From NCBI GenBank assembly GCA_035222895.1, contig JAVYIG010007854.1:32342-96341 (forward strand): 64,000 nucleotides of DNA, in the 5' to 3' direction. Shown piece by piece: positions 23,971 through 35,200 of the stretch (positions are counted from its first letter, which is position 1; every line of letters starts with the position of its first letter). The notes under the pieces are model-generated. The model saw nothing but the letters and a program-made list of their open reading frames with translations. It ran no database searches and was not told the origin of the DNA. The translations under genes and the position numbers were made by a program. The DNA comes from Strongylocentrotus droebachiensis. Its lineage: Eukaryota > Echinodermata > Echinoidea > Camarodonta > Strongylocentrotidae.

Positions 23971-25649
23971 GATAAATCTTACTCTCATCATCGATTTCTT
24001 TCCATCTCATTAACATAATGCAACTCATCTGTAATTCAATGTAAAATCGGTTTCCATGCCTGCACCGATGGCTGTCAGATTCATACACTTTTCATGAGTA
24101 CACCCCAATTTCGTGCAGGGCATTTCAATGATAGAGCCAGTCTCCCATATAAGGAAATCACATTATCATACACAAATATCCACAATGTACATGCAACACC
24201 TCGGCTAATTATGCTCTCATAATTTGACTTTGGGCGTCGCATGCGTAATTGATTGAAAGTGGATTGAAAAAGGCTGCTCCGAATATAATTAGCTAATTAA
24301 TCCGTTTCACGAAGCCAAATCGCTCTATTTAAACGAAGCACCGATGAATTACAACTTTTATTCGTGTCCCCTAATCCAAATACACTTTTCACAGTGAAGG
24401 AATGGAAATCCAATTACAGTTTTTTTTTTGTCTATAGTAAGAAAAAAAAATCCATGTTAATTGATTTAGATAAAAGACCAACAACTAAATTTCAAATCAT
24501 TTGAATAGTTATCACATTACGTCATATGTGCCATGAAGGTTTTTAGCGGTTTCCCTTTTTTGATGGAGGCTACATCATAATCAGAGAATTCAATGTTATA
24601 GGTCTAATATAAAAAGTGTGAAGTGGCCGTTAATTATTGGAAGCGAGTGCATCTTGATCGAGGAATTATTTAAGGTTTTTTCCTCGTCTGTTCTTTATGT
24701 CAGAACTTTAAAATTAATATATCTTTGCAAAATATAAACAAGAAGTGAACTTTGGTGAGAGTAATTCGAAGAGACCACCTGCACATTCTTTCCATTACCC
24801 CCCCCCCCCCCCCTTCCAGTTATTTGTCAATAAAAGTACTCATCAAATATTCAGAATACACTGGTTTTTGCATAGAAGTCTTAGTATTTTCCTTCACATC
24901 AATTGCCGTCATCATCAAATACCATTTGTATTATTCCATTCGTCGTTTTTTTATATCCATACAATATTTTATTGCTTCATTCGACAATAAAATGCATCAT
25001 TCTGGCGATTGACGACAGAGATGGCGCTAGACTAAAATCATCATTTCTCGTAGTACAGCAACACGCAAAAGCAAGACTCCGGAAAAGCGTGCCGTCCAAA
25101 TATTTGTTTTCACTAACTTCTAACTTGTATACTATATACAATCATGTTCATGTTTGTTTATTTTTGATTAATTAAAGTGTCACTGTGTGAGGTTTCGTCA
25201 TAGGTATATATCCCTCCGTTAACTAGCGTACTGCATGATGGGGGCTAGGGGCAGCTGCCCCCCCCCCCCCAAAAAAAAAAAAAAGTTTCACGATCAAAAG
25301 GGGGGAAAGGAAAACAAAGTGAACGGGAAGAAAGAAGGGAAGGGATAATGAAGAAGAAAAAAACAATAGAAGAATGAAGAAAGATAAGGCATCATTTTTG
25401 TTTACCAATGCCACTTTGTTGTATAGTAATTTCATTCGTTACATTAAGTAAAATTGTTAAGCATTTAAAGTACGTTCTGGGGCCTACTGTGTCTTGTCTT
25501 TTAGAGTCTATCTTCTCACCGAATGTGTATAGTCTATGCCCTCTAAAAAGGTACGATCAATTTTCATTGTTACAGGTCGTCTTTTAAAACATTAAATTTG
25601 CTGAATCTTCTTGGTAACTTCAAACATAATTATATATATGTATATTATT

Positions 25650-26040
25650 CTCTTCACCCCCCCCCCCCCCTCCCCCCCCCCCTCTCTCTCTCTCTCTGCC
25701 TATAACATTATCTTTCTTCTTCTTTTTTCTCTCTCTCTATTTTTCCATTCATTTTTTCTCTCCATAGGGTATCTTTTTTCTTCTTCATTTCTTACAATTC
25801 CTTTCTATTTCTCTTTGAAAATCTCTTTCCATATGTCCCTTCTTTTCCCTATCTCTTGTCGTTGTATTCCTCTCTCTCTCTCTTTCTTTCTCCTTCTCTC
25901 TTTTCTTTATATCCCTATCCTATGTCCATCTCATCTCTCTGTCTCACTATCTTTCATCTACCCTCTCTCTCTTCCTCTCTCTCTCTCTCTCTCTCCCTCC
26001 CTCACTCTCCCTCCCTCACTCTCTTTTCCTTTCCCTTTTT
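25650..26040. repeat. CT-rich low-complexity tract
   Basis: Almost pure pyrimidine on the plus strand, beginning with C-runs and passing into CTCTCT and CCCT repeats. It produces an artefactual Ser/Leu/Phe-rich open frame. Confidence 0.85.
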
Positions 26041-26209
26041 CCCAAATTCTGACAGTTGAAATCTCCCTGCAATTCACAATAACATTCTATCCATCAACCC
26101 GTTCATACTGTTTTCATGGAACAAACCCCATTTCATTTATTTTCTTTAAAAAACAAAGCAAAATAAACAACGAAATTGTAAAAAAAAACATTTTCATTGA
26201 CATTACAGA

Positions 26210-26700
26210 ATATGTATTATCATTAATAAAGAAACATCCCTGGTGCAACATTAAATATATATTATATCACACTTAGAAAACTTGCCCATGAAAAAAAAAT
26301 TGAAAATCATTCATGAATTAGATGTCAAAGGTCATTAAGCACACAAGATAAATTGTGCATTCATATTTTATTTTAGGTTTACCTGTTGGTTTCATTGTGT
26401 CGACTCGTGAAATATGCTTGTGGGATATACCTTGTATCCCACTCAAGGCCATTCAATATTATATCATTATTATGCATATCATTGTAATTGAACATTCCCA
26501 GTGCAGCATTAAATACATGTACATGTATATCATACATGAAAAACTTGCTCATGCAAAACTTGAAAAAAAGAAAAGGGGGCTTTTATTTCATCAGATTCAA
26601 TGGTAGATCACACTCACTATATTCTGATTCATGACATATGGTCAACAGCTTATGCGATATTCTCTTGTATCCCACACTAGGCCATTCAGTATTATATACC
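26210..26700 (+). repeat. degenerate direct duplication, about 230-260 bp period
   Basis: CTTGTATCCCACTCAAGGCCATTCA-like sequence near 26430 recurs near 26665. CCCTGGTGCAACATTAAATA near 26237 recurs near 26497, each followed by a similar AAAACTTGC(C/T)CATG stretch. Confidence 0.55.
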
Positions 26701-27098
26701 GCATATGAAGATGTAAGACCTCTAATTGGGCAAAACTACAGGCATGAAATTCACTGCTGACTGCTGGGCAGTATAGCGAAAAAAATATTGACCGGGCATA
26801 GTTCTACCTGCCCGTACAATGCAAAGGACCTAATGTTTGCACATGATGTTAAAAATGGATACGAGCCGCGAGACAAACGCAACGCTCTCAGGAAAATTTC
26901 CCTAGACCCTACAAATAAATACATTTTGACAATCGTATTTTGTTGAAATATCTCTTTGAGTATTGACACTGTGGATGCAGTATATTAATGCATGTTACAC
27001 AAAAAATTAATCAGTTTTAAGATCAGCTAAGGCAATGGTACCGTATTAACCGTACCTCTCAAAGCAGTAAATATTTGTGTATTACATAAGTACTATTA

Positions 27099-27271
27099 CA
27101 GTCAAACCTGCTTTAATGACCACCAGTCTTCAAAGATCACATTTTTTGTTTCCCTTGAAAATGGTTTCTCATTGAAACATGTACTATAGGCACCTGTCTA
27201 CAAAGACCGCCTGCCTATAAAGATCACTTTTCTTGTCTCCCTTGGGTGGTCTTTATAGGCAGATTTCACTG
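27099..27271. mobile_element. Tc1/mariner-type MITE
   Basis: The ends are CAGTCAAACCTGCTT and, inverted, CAGTGAAATCTGCCT, with extended imperfect inversion reaching AAAGACCACC. The element is flanked by TA on both sides (27097-27098 and 27272-27273), as expected for Tc1/mariner targets. It lies just beyond the PHPT1 stop and may be in its 3' UTR. Confidence 0.7.
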
Positions 27272-27430
27272 TAGTACCATAGCTGATTTTTACAAGTTTT
27301 TTGACAATGTCCATCTCTTACAACTCTACCAACTTGTCCTCGAAGATGGTCAGATGAGCTGAAAGATGAATATCTCGAGTCAAAACACGCAACTATTCAT
27401 CAGACGTGCAACCCTCTTGATCCTTTAGCA

Positions 27431-27526
27431 TCAATAGCCCTCGTTGGAGGATTTAATACTGGCATAGTCTGGAAATTTCTTCTTTAGAATCTTTACCGCT
27501 ATGCTGTGATCAGCTTGCCCGAAGCC
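27431..27526 (-). CDS. PHPT1: PHPT1 exon 3 (residues 89-119 and stop)
   Basis: The acceptor CGACACAG precedes GGCTTCGGG. Encodes GFGQADHSIAVKIL, then KKKFPDYAS and NEGY, and stops with TGA at 27433-27431. Confidence 0.92.
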   Translation of the reverse strand, partial: GFGQADHSIAVKILKKKFPDYASIKSSNEGY

Positions 27527-29371
27527 CTGTGTCGATGGAAATGAACAAAATCAAATCAAAAGGGAGAATAATGCATGGAAGAGAGATAGAGACAGATGGA
27601 CCCAGGTTTTAAATGGGTACCCAGTAGGATGAAAATGTTATGTGGTTGAATTGGCATGTGTGCACCTGTAAAATGGCACCATGTAGAAATACTCCCTAGG
27701 GTGCGGAACATGTGCACTATCATGTGGGGATTTGCAATTGAATCCAATAACCCAGGTAATAATAATTACAGTGTAAAGCACTTATTATTATACAAATGTG
27801 ACATTTTTAATTATTATTATTATTATCATAACACTACACCTAACCCTAAACTAACCTAAAAACCCTAAACATGCACCTTCACCAAAATAAAAACAGAAGC
27901 AAATGTCAGAGGTGTCATGGTACAGTGGTTCATTAATTTGATTCCAAGGATTGAGGATTTGAGTGTTCAAATATCGGACTGGCACTTATAACATCCTTCT
28001 GGCATCTACATTTGCCACTTTCCATACCTGAAAATTGCTAGGGTAATAATAATTGCAGCATTGATGCTGATGAGGCTTTTCAGGTTAATTTTAAAGAAAT
28101 TCTTCTTCTTATCATTACTACAACTGTATTATCATTATCATTACTCATATCATTTTTATTACCATTTATCATTATTATTATCATTATAATGATATAACTA
28201 TTACTGGTAGTAGTAGTATAATTTGTATTATTGTCTTATTTATTATCATGATTATTACTATTATTAATTACCATTGTTATCACCAAGGAATTTTCCTTTT
28301 GCAAATCATCTCAAAGGTTTTGTTCCACTAAAGGGGCAAACATACGCACCAATCACGTTTTTGAACACTTACCATTGAGTAGCCATAGACCAAGATGGTC
28401 TTAGCGTTCTTGTTGTGTTCTATTCTCCCCCCTCCAGGACAGCTGCAACTGATGCCCTGCTTCTCAAGTGCTGGAGTTACTTCATCATAGATGTCGGCTG
28501 TATGGTAAATGACAAATGGAAAGATATTCGATAATATAGTTAAATGTTCTAAAGACAACTTATTACTAGCCCTATTCTTTCTGTTTACCTGTGAGCGTGT
28601 TTCTTTTCTTTTTTTTAATCTATCAATATCACATAAAACCAGAGTTCACAAAAGCTTGAAAGGGATTATAAGGTTCAAATTAGTGCAAGGTTGATATCAG
28701 CAGGTTCAAGATAGCTCTTCCCCTCCCCATTAATAAAACTTGAACAGGGAGCCCATGGCCATGCATACAAATCCTATAATGCCAAAGCCGACTACCAGAA
28801 GAAAGAAAAAAAGGGGGGGGGATGTAAAGCCTTGCATGAAAGAAAAGTGAAGAAAAGAGGCTTGATATTTATAATCATGTACATAATCAATACTTGTAAG
28901 TTGTATTAATAATCATATTAATACCATTCTAAATCAAATCTTGAGCTAAGACTTACTTAGTGGATCTAGATGATTATTTAATTTCATGTATTTTTCTGAA
29001 AAATGTTATGGTTTACAGCTTGCCCTTCAATCATACATTGATGAAAGTCTTTGATTAGGATATTGATATAGAGGGTCGATTATAAAGAGGGTGCACACTG
29101 TATGATTATCCAATTTACTTTTTAATTATCAATATGTTCTGAACATCAAAATAATAAAATATAGGTCTATAGATTATAGCAAATAGCAATATTATGAATA
29201 TAGGTATCATAAAACTGATCTTCTTTTCTTACCATGGTATTCACAGTGGCTGTACCCTCTAACAATATACTTTGATTGATCTCCAACTGATAACAGAATC
29301 AGGATATATTTGAATTTTCCCGACGCCTCAATATCCACATCATCAACTCTGCCCAAGGCTGCCAATGCCAT
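27431..29371 (-). CDS. PHPT1: 14-kDa phosphohistidine phosphatase (whole gene, 3 exons)
   Basis: Minus-strand exons 29371-29233, 28497-28373 and 27526-27431 join in phases 1 and 0 to give 119 residues; vertebrate PHPT1 has 125. The family (Janus/Ocnus, PHPT1) removes phosphate from histidine in proteins and acts in the cytosol without metal. Diagnostic sequence includes GKFKYILI, YIVRGYSHCEYHADIYDEV, CPGGGRIEH, ILVYGYSM and a terminal FPDYASIKSSNEGY. The catalytic histidine of the family corresponds to His46, the last full codon of exon 1, before ADIYD. All donors are GTAAG and the acceptors are CAG. The ATG 29371 has only a short N-terminus before the conserved part, as in the family. It is divergently arranged with SCFD2, 672 bp between start codons. 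Confidence 0.92.
27600..27830 (+). mobile_element. SINE body fragment
   Basis: It shares with the SINEs at 33955-34245, 38596-38860 and 49786-50060 the GGGTACCCRGTAGGATG motif, the CTCCCTAGGGTGCGGAACATGTGCA-like segment and an ATT-rich tail. The tRNA-like head is missing. It lies in PHPT1 intron 2. Confidence 0.6.
27905..28070 (+). mobile_element. tRNA-derived SINE, degenerate
   Basis: The head GTGTCATGGTACAGTGGTTCA resembles a tRNA A box, and a decayed B box TGTTCAAATAT follows near 27966. The body ATCTACATTTGCCACTTTCC is shared with the other SINEs here. The following 28080-28290 is ATT/ATC-rich. Confidence 0.6.
28373..28497 (-). CDS. PHPT1: PHPT1 exon 2 (residues 47-88)
   Basis: The acceptor CCATACAG precedes CCGACATC; the split GCC codon gives Ala47. 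Encodes ADIYDEVTPALEKQG through VYGYSM and ends CAATG|GTAAG, phase 0. Confidence 0.92.
29233..29371 (-). CDS. PHPT1: PHPT1 exon 1 (residues 1-46)
   Basis: Begins ATGGCATTGGCAGCC and ends TACCATG|GTAAG, phase 1. Encodes MALAALGRVDDVDI... to YSHCEYH. Confidence 0.9.
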
Positions 29372-30043
29372 CTTCTTTAGATTTTGTTTTTATGACTTGG
29401 TCTTGAAAGTTGAAGTCTTGAGTTGAAGCTTGATGACACAATTCACAACGACGAGAGCCTGAGAGATATGACAAAGAACAAGAACTTGCTTCTAATTCTA
29501 TTGCTTAATGCCTTTGACTATGGTTCCTTCCTTTTTATGGTTGATTATCAGATTAGATCGATTTGACGATTCACGAATAAGACAAAGGAAACTAAAAATC
29601 CGCAAGAACAATAAGAAAAACAGTGGATTGATCAGCAGACCCGTTGATCTGACAACAACTCAACAAGCAAGCGAATGGAAATGAAGCAATGAATTAAAAC
29701 GTGAATACTACTTCCAAGGGTAGATGAGCTAACATTTGTTTTTACGTTAATCATTAGGATCATTTAAACCATTTTTTCAATTTGAATATTTTTTCAATAT
29801 TATAATGTATTTTTCTTTTTTTTATTATGATGTACTGTAATTCAAATTCTTGTTAAACACTCATAAAATATTCATTCCTCGATTAAAACACTTGAAAAGC
29901 CTATTATTTTTCCAAGATGTCAGCCCCCTTGCTCAAACTGAGTCTACGTGGTTGAGATTGTTTCCCTTTATTTTTCGAATATAATGAGCTATTTTTAGGG
30001 ACTTTATTGTCCTCTGTTTATTGAAAACAACAATCAAATCACA
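29372..30043. promoter_or_regulatory. shared intergenic region between divergent PHPT1 and SCFD2
   Basis: It is 672 bp long between start codons of opposite genes and must hold both 5' UTRs and promoters. No TATA box or strong CpG island is obvious. The arrangement suggests a bidirectional promoter. Confidence 0.4.
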
Positions 30044-30223
30044 ATGTCTGGTAAAAATTTTGTGAAAAGTTGTCAAGACAACTGGCGAACAGTTATTCCA
30101 TATGTTCCTCGATCGGTGGTTTTCTTGGACGGCCCCGTCGCCGAAGCGCTCCACTGGACCTCCGGCGCAGCTTCGCTGTTTCAAGCAGGAGCTCTGAACC
30201 TAAAGGAGTTTTCATCGTTCGAG
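30044..30223 (+). CDS. SCFD2: SCFD2 exon 1 (residues 1-60)
   Basis: ATG at 30044 (ACAATGTCT). Encodes MSGKNFVKSCQDNW through KEFSSFE and ends GAG|GTACGA, phase 0. The RSVVFLDGPVAEALHW segment matches the SCFD2 N-terminus. Confidence 0.9.
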
Positions 30224-32175
30224 GTACGATACACTTACTACTAGTCTTAGGTACCTACTGACCAACTGATGTTGAATGGGCTACCCAGCAATTAATAATA
30301 AGAATAAATAAATAGATAAATAAAATAAATAAACAGAAGATCTGAAGTGAAGATAAATAAAGGTGAAATTCAAAGAAAATCCCAAATAGATCTAGTCTAG
30401 AGTAGTAGAGGTCTATGTCAACTATAATGACGTATCACTAGAAGTAGAAACTGGTGAGCTAACAGATGGCCATCGGACAAGTTTTAGGGCAACTACATAT
30501 CGGGTGATTTATAAAAATACAAATACAACCACCTCCATAGCAGCTGGGATATACGAGAGATTCGCCGGAAAAATAACGATGTTTTATACTATATGAACCA
30601 ACACTGCCCAAGCAGACGACATCCCATAGAGAATGAACATAATTGCAAAGCTATTATTTCTCAAATTATAATGAGTTTAGTGTATATAAATGTAATGGCA
30701 TGTCAAACCATTCAAAAGGGGATATGACCCGATTCTGATAACTAAAATCTTTTGCTTGTAAACACACAGGATAGGGGTGAATTAACAATCAAAGAAACCA
30801 GACTTTCAAATTGAAAAAAACCCCGGAATGATATTAAGGACGGCATTTGTTCCCTCTTGAAACGCCGAACATATCCCGGTGTGTGCAGCTGAATACAATG
30901 GCGTCTTATTTTGTTTACAAGCGAAAGATTCCTTTATTTTTGTATCGCTGCATTTGTCATGAAAATAAAACCATGCGCGGGGTTAAGAGTGAGGCAATAG
31001 GTTATACATTTAGACTGACGGTAGTGAAGTAAGAGAAAGAACTCAAGAGAAGATGAAAACACAGGCACTGGAAATGTGTGAGATGTCATGGGACATCGTC
31101 TGCTTATGCAAGTCATGTCCATACTGTGATCTCACACATCTTAGCCGCGTTCGGAGAGCTCTTCATGTGCTATGCCGGGGCTGTATTTAAGCGTTTTGTA
31201 ATTTATAATAATCATTACTTTGAATGTTCCCACGCATCGAATTTTGATAACCTTGTCGAATCAAAGTTTCAACTTTGCAATAATGAAATTTAAAGTTAGT
31301 TTTTAAAATCAATGAATATCTACTTTAATGATTTAAAAATCACATTATAAAAATGTGAACAAGGACAGGTGAAGAACAGTTAACTTAGAACAATAGAAGC
31401 TGGACCCTAAGGCTACAACCAACTACAAAGTCCATAGTCACCCTGGCCTGGCCTAGTCCCTACATTAATTGTACATGTATGATGTGTACATGTAGACCTC
31501 TAGGTCTGTTTCTTGAGAGTGTGTTCAAGTGCAGTTCTGTTTGGGGGGGGGGGGGGTCATTTTTCCCCTTTGGGGTGGGTATTTTATTTTTCTTCTATTA
31601 ACTTACTACATCGTATTACATATGTCTCTAAAAAGTGTTTAATTATACCCTGCCTCCTCCAAGAACTGCTACCACTTGTATGGTTTTGCAGTCGAGCACA
31701 GAATGACTATAATAATCTTCATCCTTTCCCACAGAGTTGTACCAAAGATGAAGTCAAGGCTGTATTCATCATCAGTGACCAAATCACTGCCACGACCCAA
31801 GAGATCCTAGAAGACATCATCTGTGCCAGCCACTTCCAGTACTGTGTACTGATCACAACTCTGCCCGAGTCCCTGCATCAGCATCTATCAGGCAATGCAG
31901 CATCGGGAGGCGGAGAAGGGAGTGGCAACCAGTCTCTCTTTCAGGAGGTGGAGGAGAGAATGAGAGGATGGATGAGACACAAAGTAATCATGACTATTTT
32001 GTTTTAATTTCATTTCATTTCATTTTTTTGTTTTCATTTCCAACAAAATACAATACATGATAACAAATACAATGTAAAATGTATACAAAACTAGTGCTGT
32101 AGTCAAACGTTTAACCGTCCGGTATCCGACCGCCCATGGCGGATTCCGTTTTCAATTGGACGGTTTTGTTTTCCC

Positions 32176-32211
<36 letters not shown>

Positions 32212-35200
32212 TTTCGATTTATGCCCCTCCACCTGGCACTATTATATGCCTGGCAATGTCTCCCAGCTCAGTAATCTGTGTGTTGACTCACCACTCCGAA
32301 ACTAGAACAACACTCCAATTTGTCTACCATCTTGGTTTGAAAGTAATCTTTGTAATAGATTTCAATATGTAGTTTATAATAATAATTCATCCAACTTTTA
32401 CACACGGCGTACCACAAGGTTCTATCCTAGGTCCTCTACTGTTTTTAATTTACATTAATAATCTTACACATTATTCTAAAAACGACATTGTTACTATTAT
32501 TTCAAATGCACCTCGCAGTTAAATGAAAGTCCTACCTGCTTTTTGATACGGACCTGGCTTGCTTTTTTTTAAATCGTTTAACCGAAAACCGTCCGGTTTT
32601 GACTGGCGGTTAAACGGAATTGGAGATATCCGTGATGTTACAGCACTAATTAAAAGCGAGGCATCGTAGTAATTGTGATTGTTCCATTGCGCAGTTCGTA
32701 ATTGGACTATAATCGAGACTTCAGGAACAGACGACAATTATTCTTTAATCGCGAACATAAATTATGAACTAATGAAAATGGCATCGTTCGTTATAAACTC
32801 AACCATTCTGATGTGTAGCTATGGACGTATACGCAGTGAAAGAGGAATTACTTTGCTTCGAAAGGAATATTTTTCTTCACATTGCAATCTCTTTACGACT
32901 GTGTCTGCAAAATAACCATGACATTTCATTACAAATGCGGGATCTAAGTTTTCATCTCACGACAGTTAAATCCCATTCCATGCAACAGAAAATTATTGAC
33001 ACACGTCGGACCGTATTACACTTGGATCACTTTGTATGCGGTATTTAGCAAGAAATTATGTTCCCACGCTTCATGAAAAGAGCTAACAACAAATATTTCT
33101 ATACCAAGAAGTCAACAAAATAGTGAGTTCATGACAAAGTTTCTTGCCCATTCTGTATTTCACACACCGATCACAAAAGGAATTTAGAGAAATCGTCACT
33201 GAACATAGTTCCTTTAAATCTGCCCGTAACCCGCCATTGTGACTGTGCATTCGAATCGGTACTTATTCTTATTCGCATGAATGACTGTACTTTGGATCCA
33301 TACAGTCAGTCAGACCGCAGCCGGTGCGAAAACCCTCTATTTTATTCAGCACGTATGCAAGAATTTACGTGTCTTGCATACGTAATGAGTAGTGCAGACG
33401 GTCTTGCCGATCGGCAATTTTTGCCTTTATAATGGTTCATTTCTCATGAAATGGGTCTTATTTTAAAGATAAGAAGTTGCACTCTCTATATACTTATATG
33501 ACAATCATGTTAGATATATTTTGGAAACAGATATTTCGCCTTGAAAATGGGGTTTTTCGACGATAAATCTATCTAAAGAGTAGGGCTGATTTTCACATAG
33601 AAATCATTCTTGCGTCAAGAAGATGTTATAATCAGCATAAAGCATAAATATTTTTCTTTACAATGATATCAAAATTATTATATTTTACGCTGTCCCAAAG
33701 TCAGGAACCAAAAAAGATCACGCTCATGTTCATGAATAATTAAAAAAAGTAGTAAATTTTGCCGATGTGATAATAGAGAGTTCTGATTGGTCAACTACGT
33801 CAACTACGTCACATATGTTTCGCTTTGGTTTATTAACATTCTGAATACCTCATTTTGGTAACCATGCGTTGTGGCGTGCGCCTGTAATGCACGTGCGCGC
33901 AAGCCGTCTTGACAACAATCTAAGGACCCGAGATCAAATACTTCACCTGCCATGTAATAATAATAATAATAGCTCACATTTATAATGCGCCTAATACTAC
34001 GTTTCTAGGCGCGGAACATATTATTACCCCGGTCATCGGATTCAGGCTTACCCGCACACAAGGTATGCACATTCTCCACTCCCTGGGGAGCATTCCAGCC
34101 AGTCGCCATTTTACAAGCGCCACTTGCTAATCAAACCACATTAGCTTTCGCATCCTACCGGGTACCCATTTTAACACCTGGGTGGAGAGTGGCAAATGTA
34201 GATCAATGTAGATCAATGTCTTGCCAATGTCTTGCCAAAGACATATGTAGAAGATTCTTTTCTACTATAATTCTATTTTAATCATTTTTCTAATTTTTTT
34301 TCGGCTAGTCGATGGCGCGGCGGAGCTCCCTGGAGTTTAATAATCAGTTATGCATTGCCATTGCTCAGACGGCGAACGTGCACGAGTATGAAATCACACA
34401 ATTTCGCGCTATCATAAAAAGAACAAATTGGTAATTTCCGGGTTTTTAGGGTCTTAATTACTATGATTATAAAAAGAACATGATTTTGCGTCAATTAGGT
34501 TTTGACATATTGTTGATCAGTGACTTTTCATCTTTCAAACGAATCTCAAAGTGGACAAATTTATTTTGTCCCAAAGTCAGGAACCAAAAGTGAAATTCCC
34601 GGGTCAAAACAGCAGTTGAAATGTTACAAAAATAACGTCAATAAAAGTTGTGAAAAATTATTGTTTACAAATTGCGAAATATGGCAAATTACATATCAAA
34701 CTGATGCTGAAAATCTCGAGAGTGACTTTCCGTTGCATGCTGCCATGTTGAATGAAGTTAACGACCAAAAACGCAGCTACATGTACACCCCTACAAATCT
34801 CACTGAAAAGCGCATGGAAATTCAGCAGACGTAAATGTTATGTGATCGCCAGATATCGCTGAATAAAAATCAGCTTTCAGCCTCATTAACGCGCGCGCTG
34901 CGGTCTGACTGCAGTGTCGCACAACAGAATGGTCTCTCTTCATTTCGTCTTGAATTATCGCTTGCTTTGTCAGACAACTTGTCTGCCAATGGTCGTCGCA
35001 CACAGACGTGTCCTACTTGAAGAGAACTGTTCAAGCTGATCACGTGATGATGATAAGCTACTTGTAAACGAGACCTATTTCGGCTATGGATGGATAAAAC
35101 TCCTGTTCACAGAGTCTATGTGACACCAACGGTGATGGTATCTGCAAATTATCACGCCAAAGAAAAATTTCATGTAAATTAGAAGTGTTCCCGTTTCACA

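Larger units (their letters stand above)
23971..27098. other. intergenic sequence between the AJM1-like and PHPT1 genes
   Basis: No exon is recognised. Contents include a C/A homopolymer junction at 25258-25284, a long CT-rich tract at about 25650-26040 and a degenerate direct duplication at about 26210-26700. Short pyrimidine-tract open frames are compositional artefacts. Confidence 0.5.

Noticed and set aside
25611..26276. 221-codon plus frame
   Set aside because: Pure CT-tract translation (Ser/Leu/Phe/Pro); no domain, no splice context.
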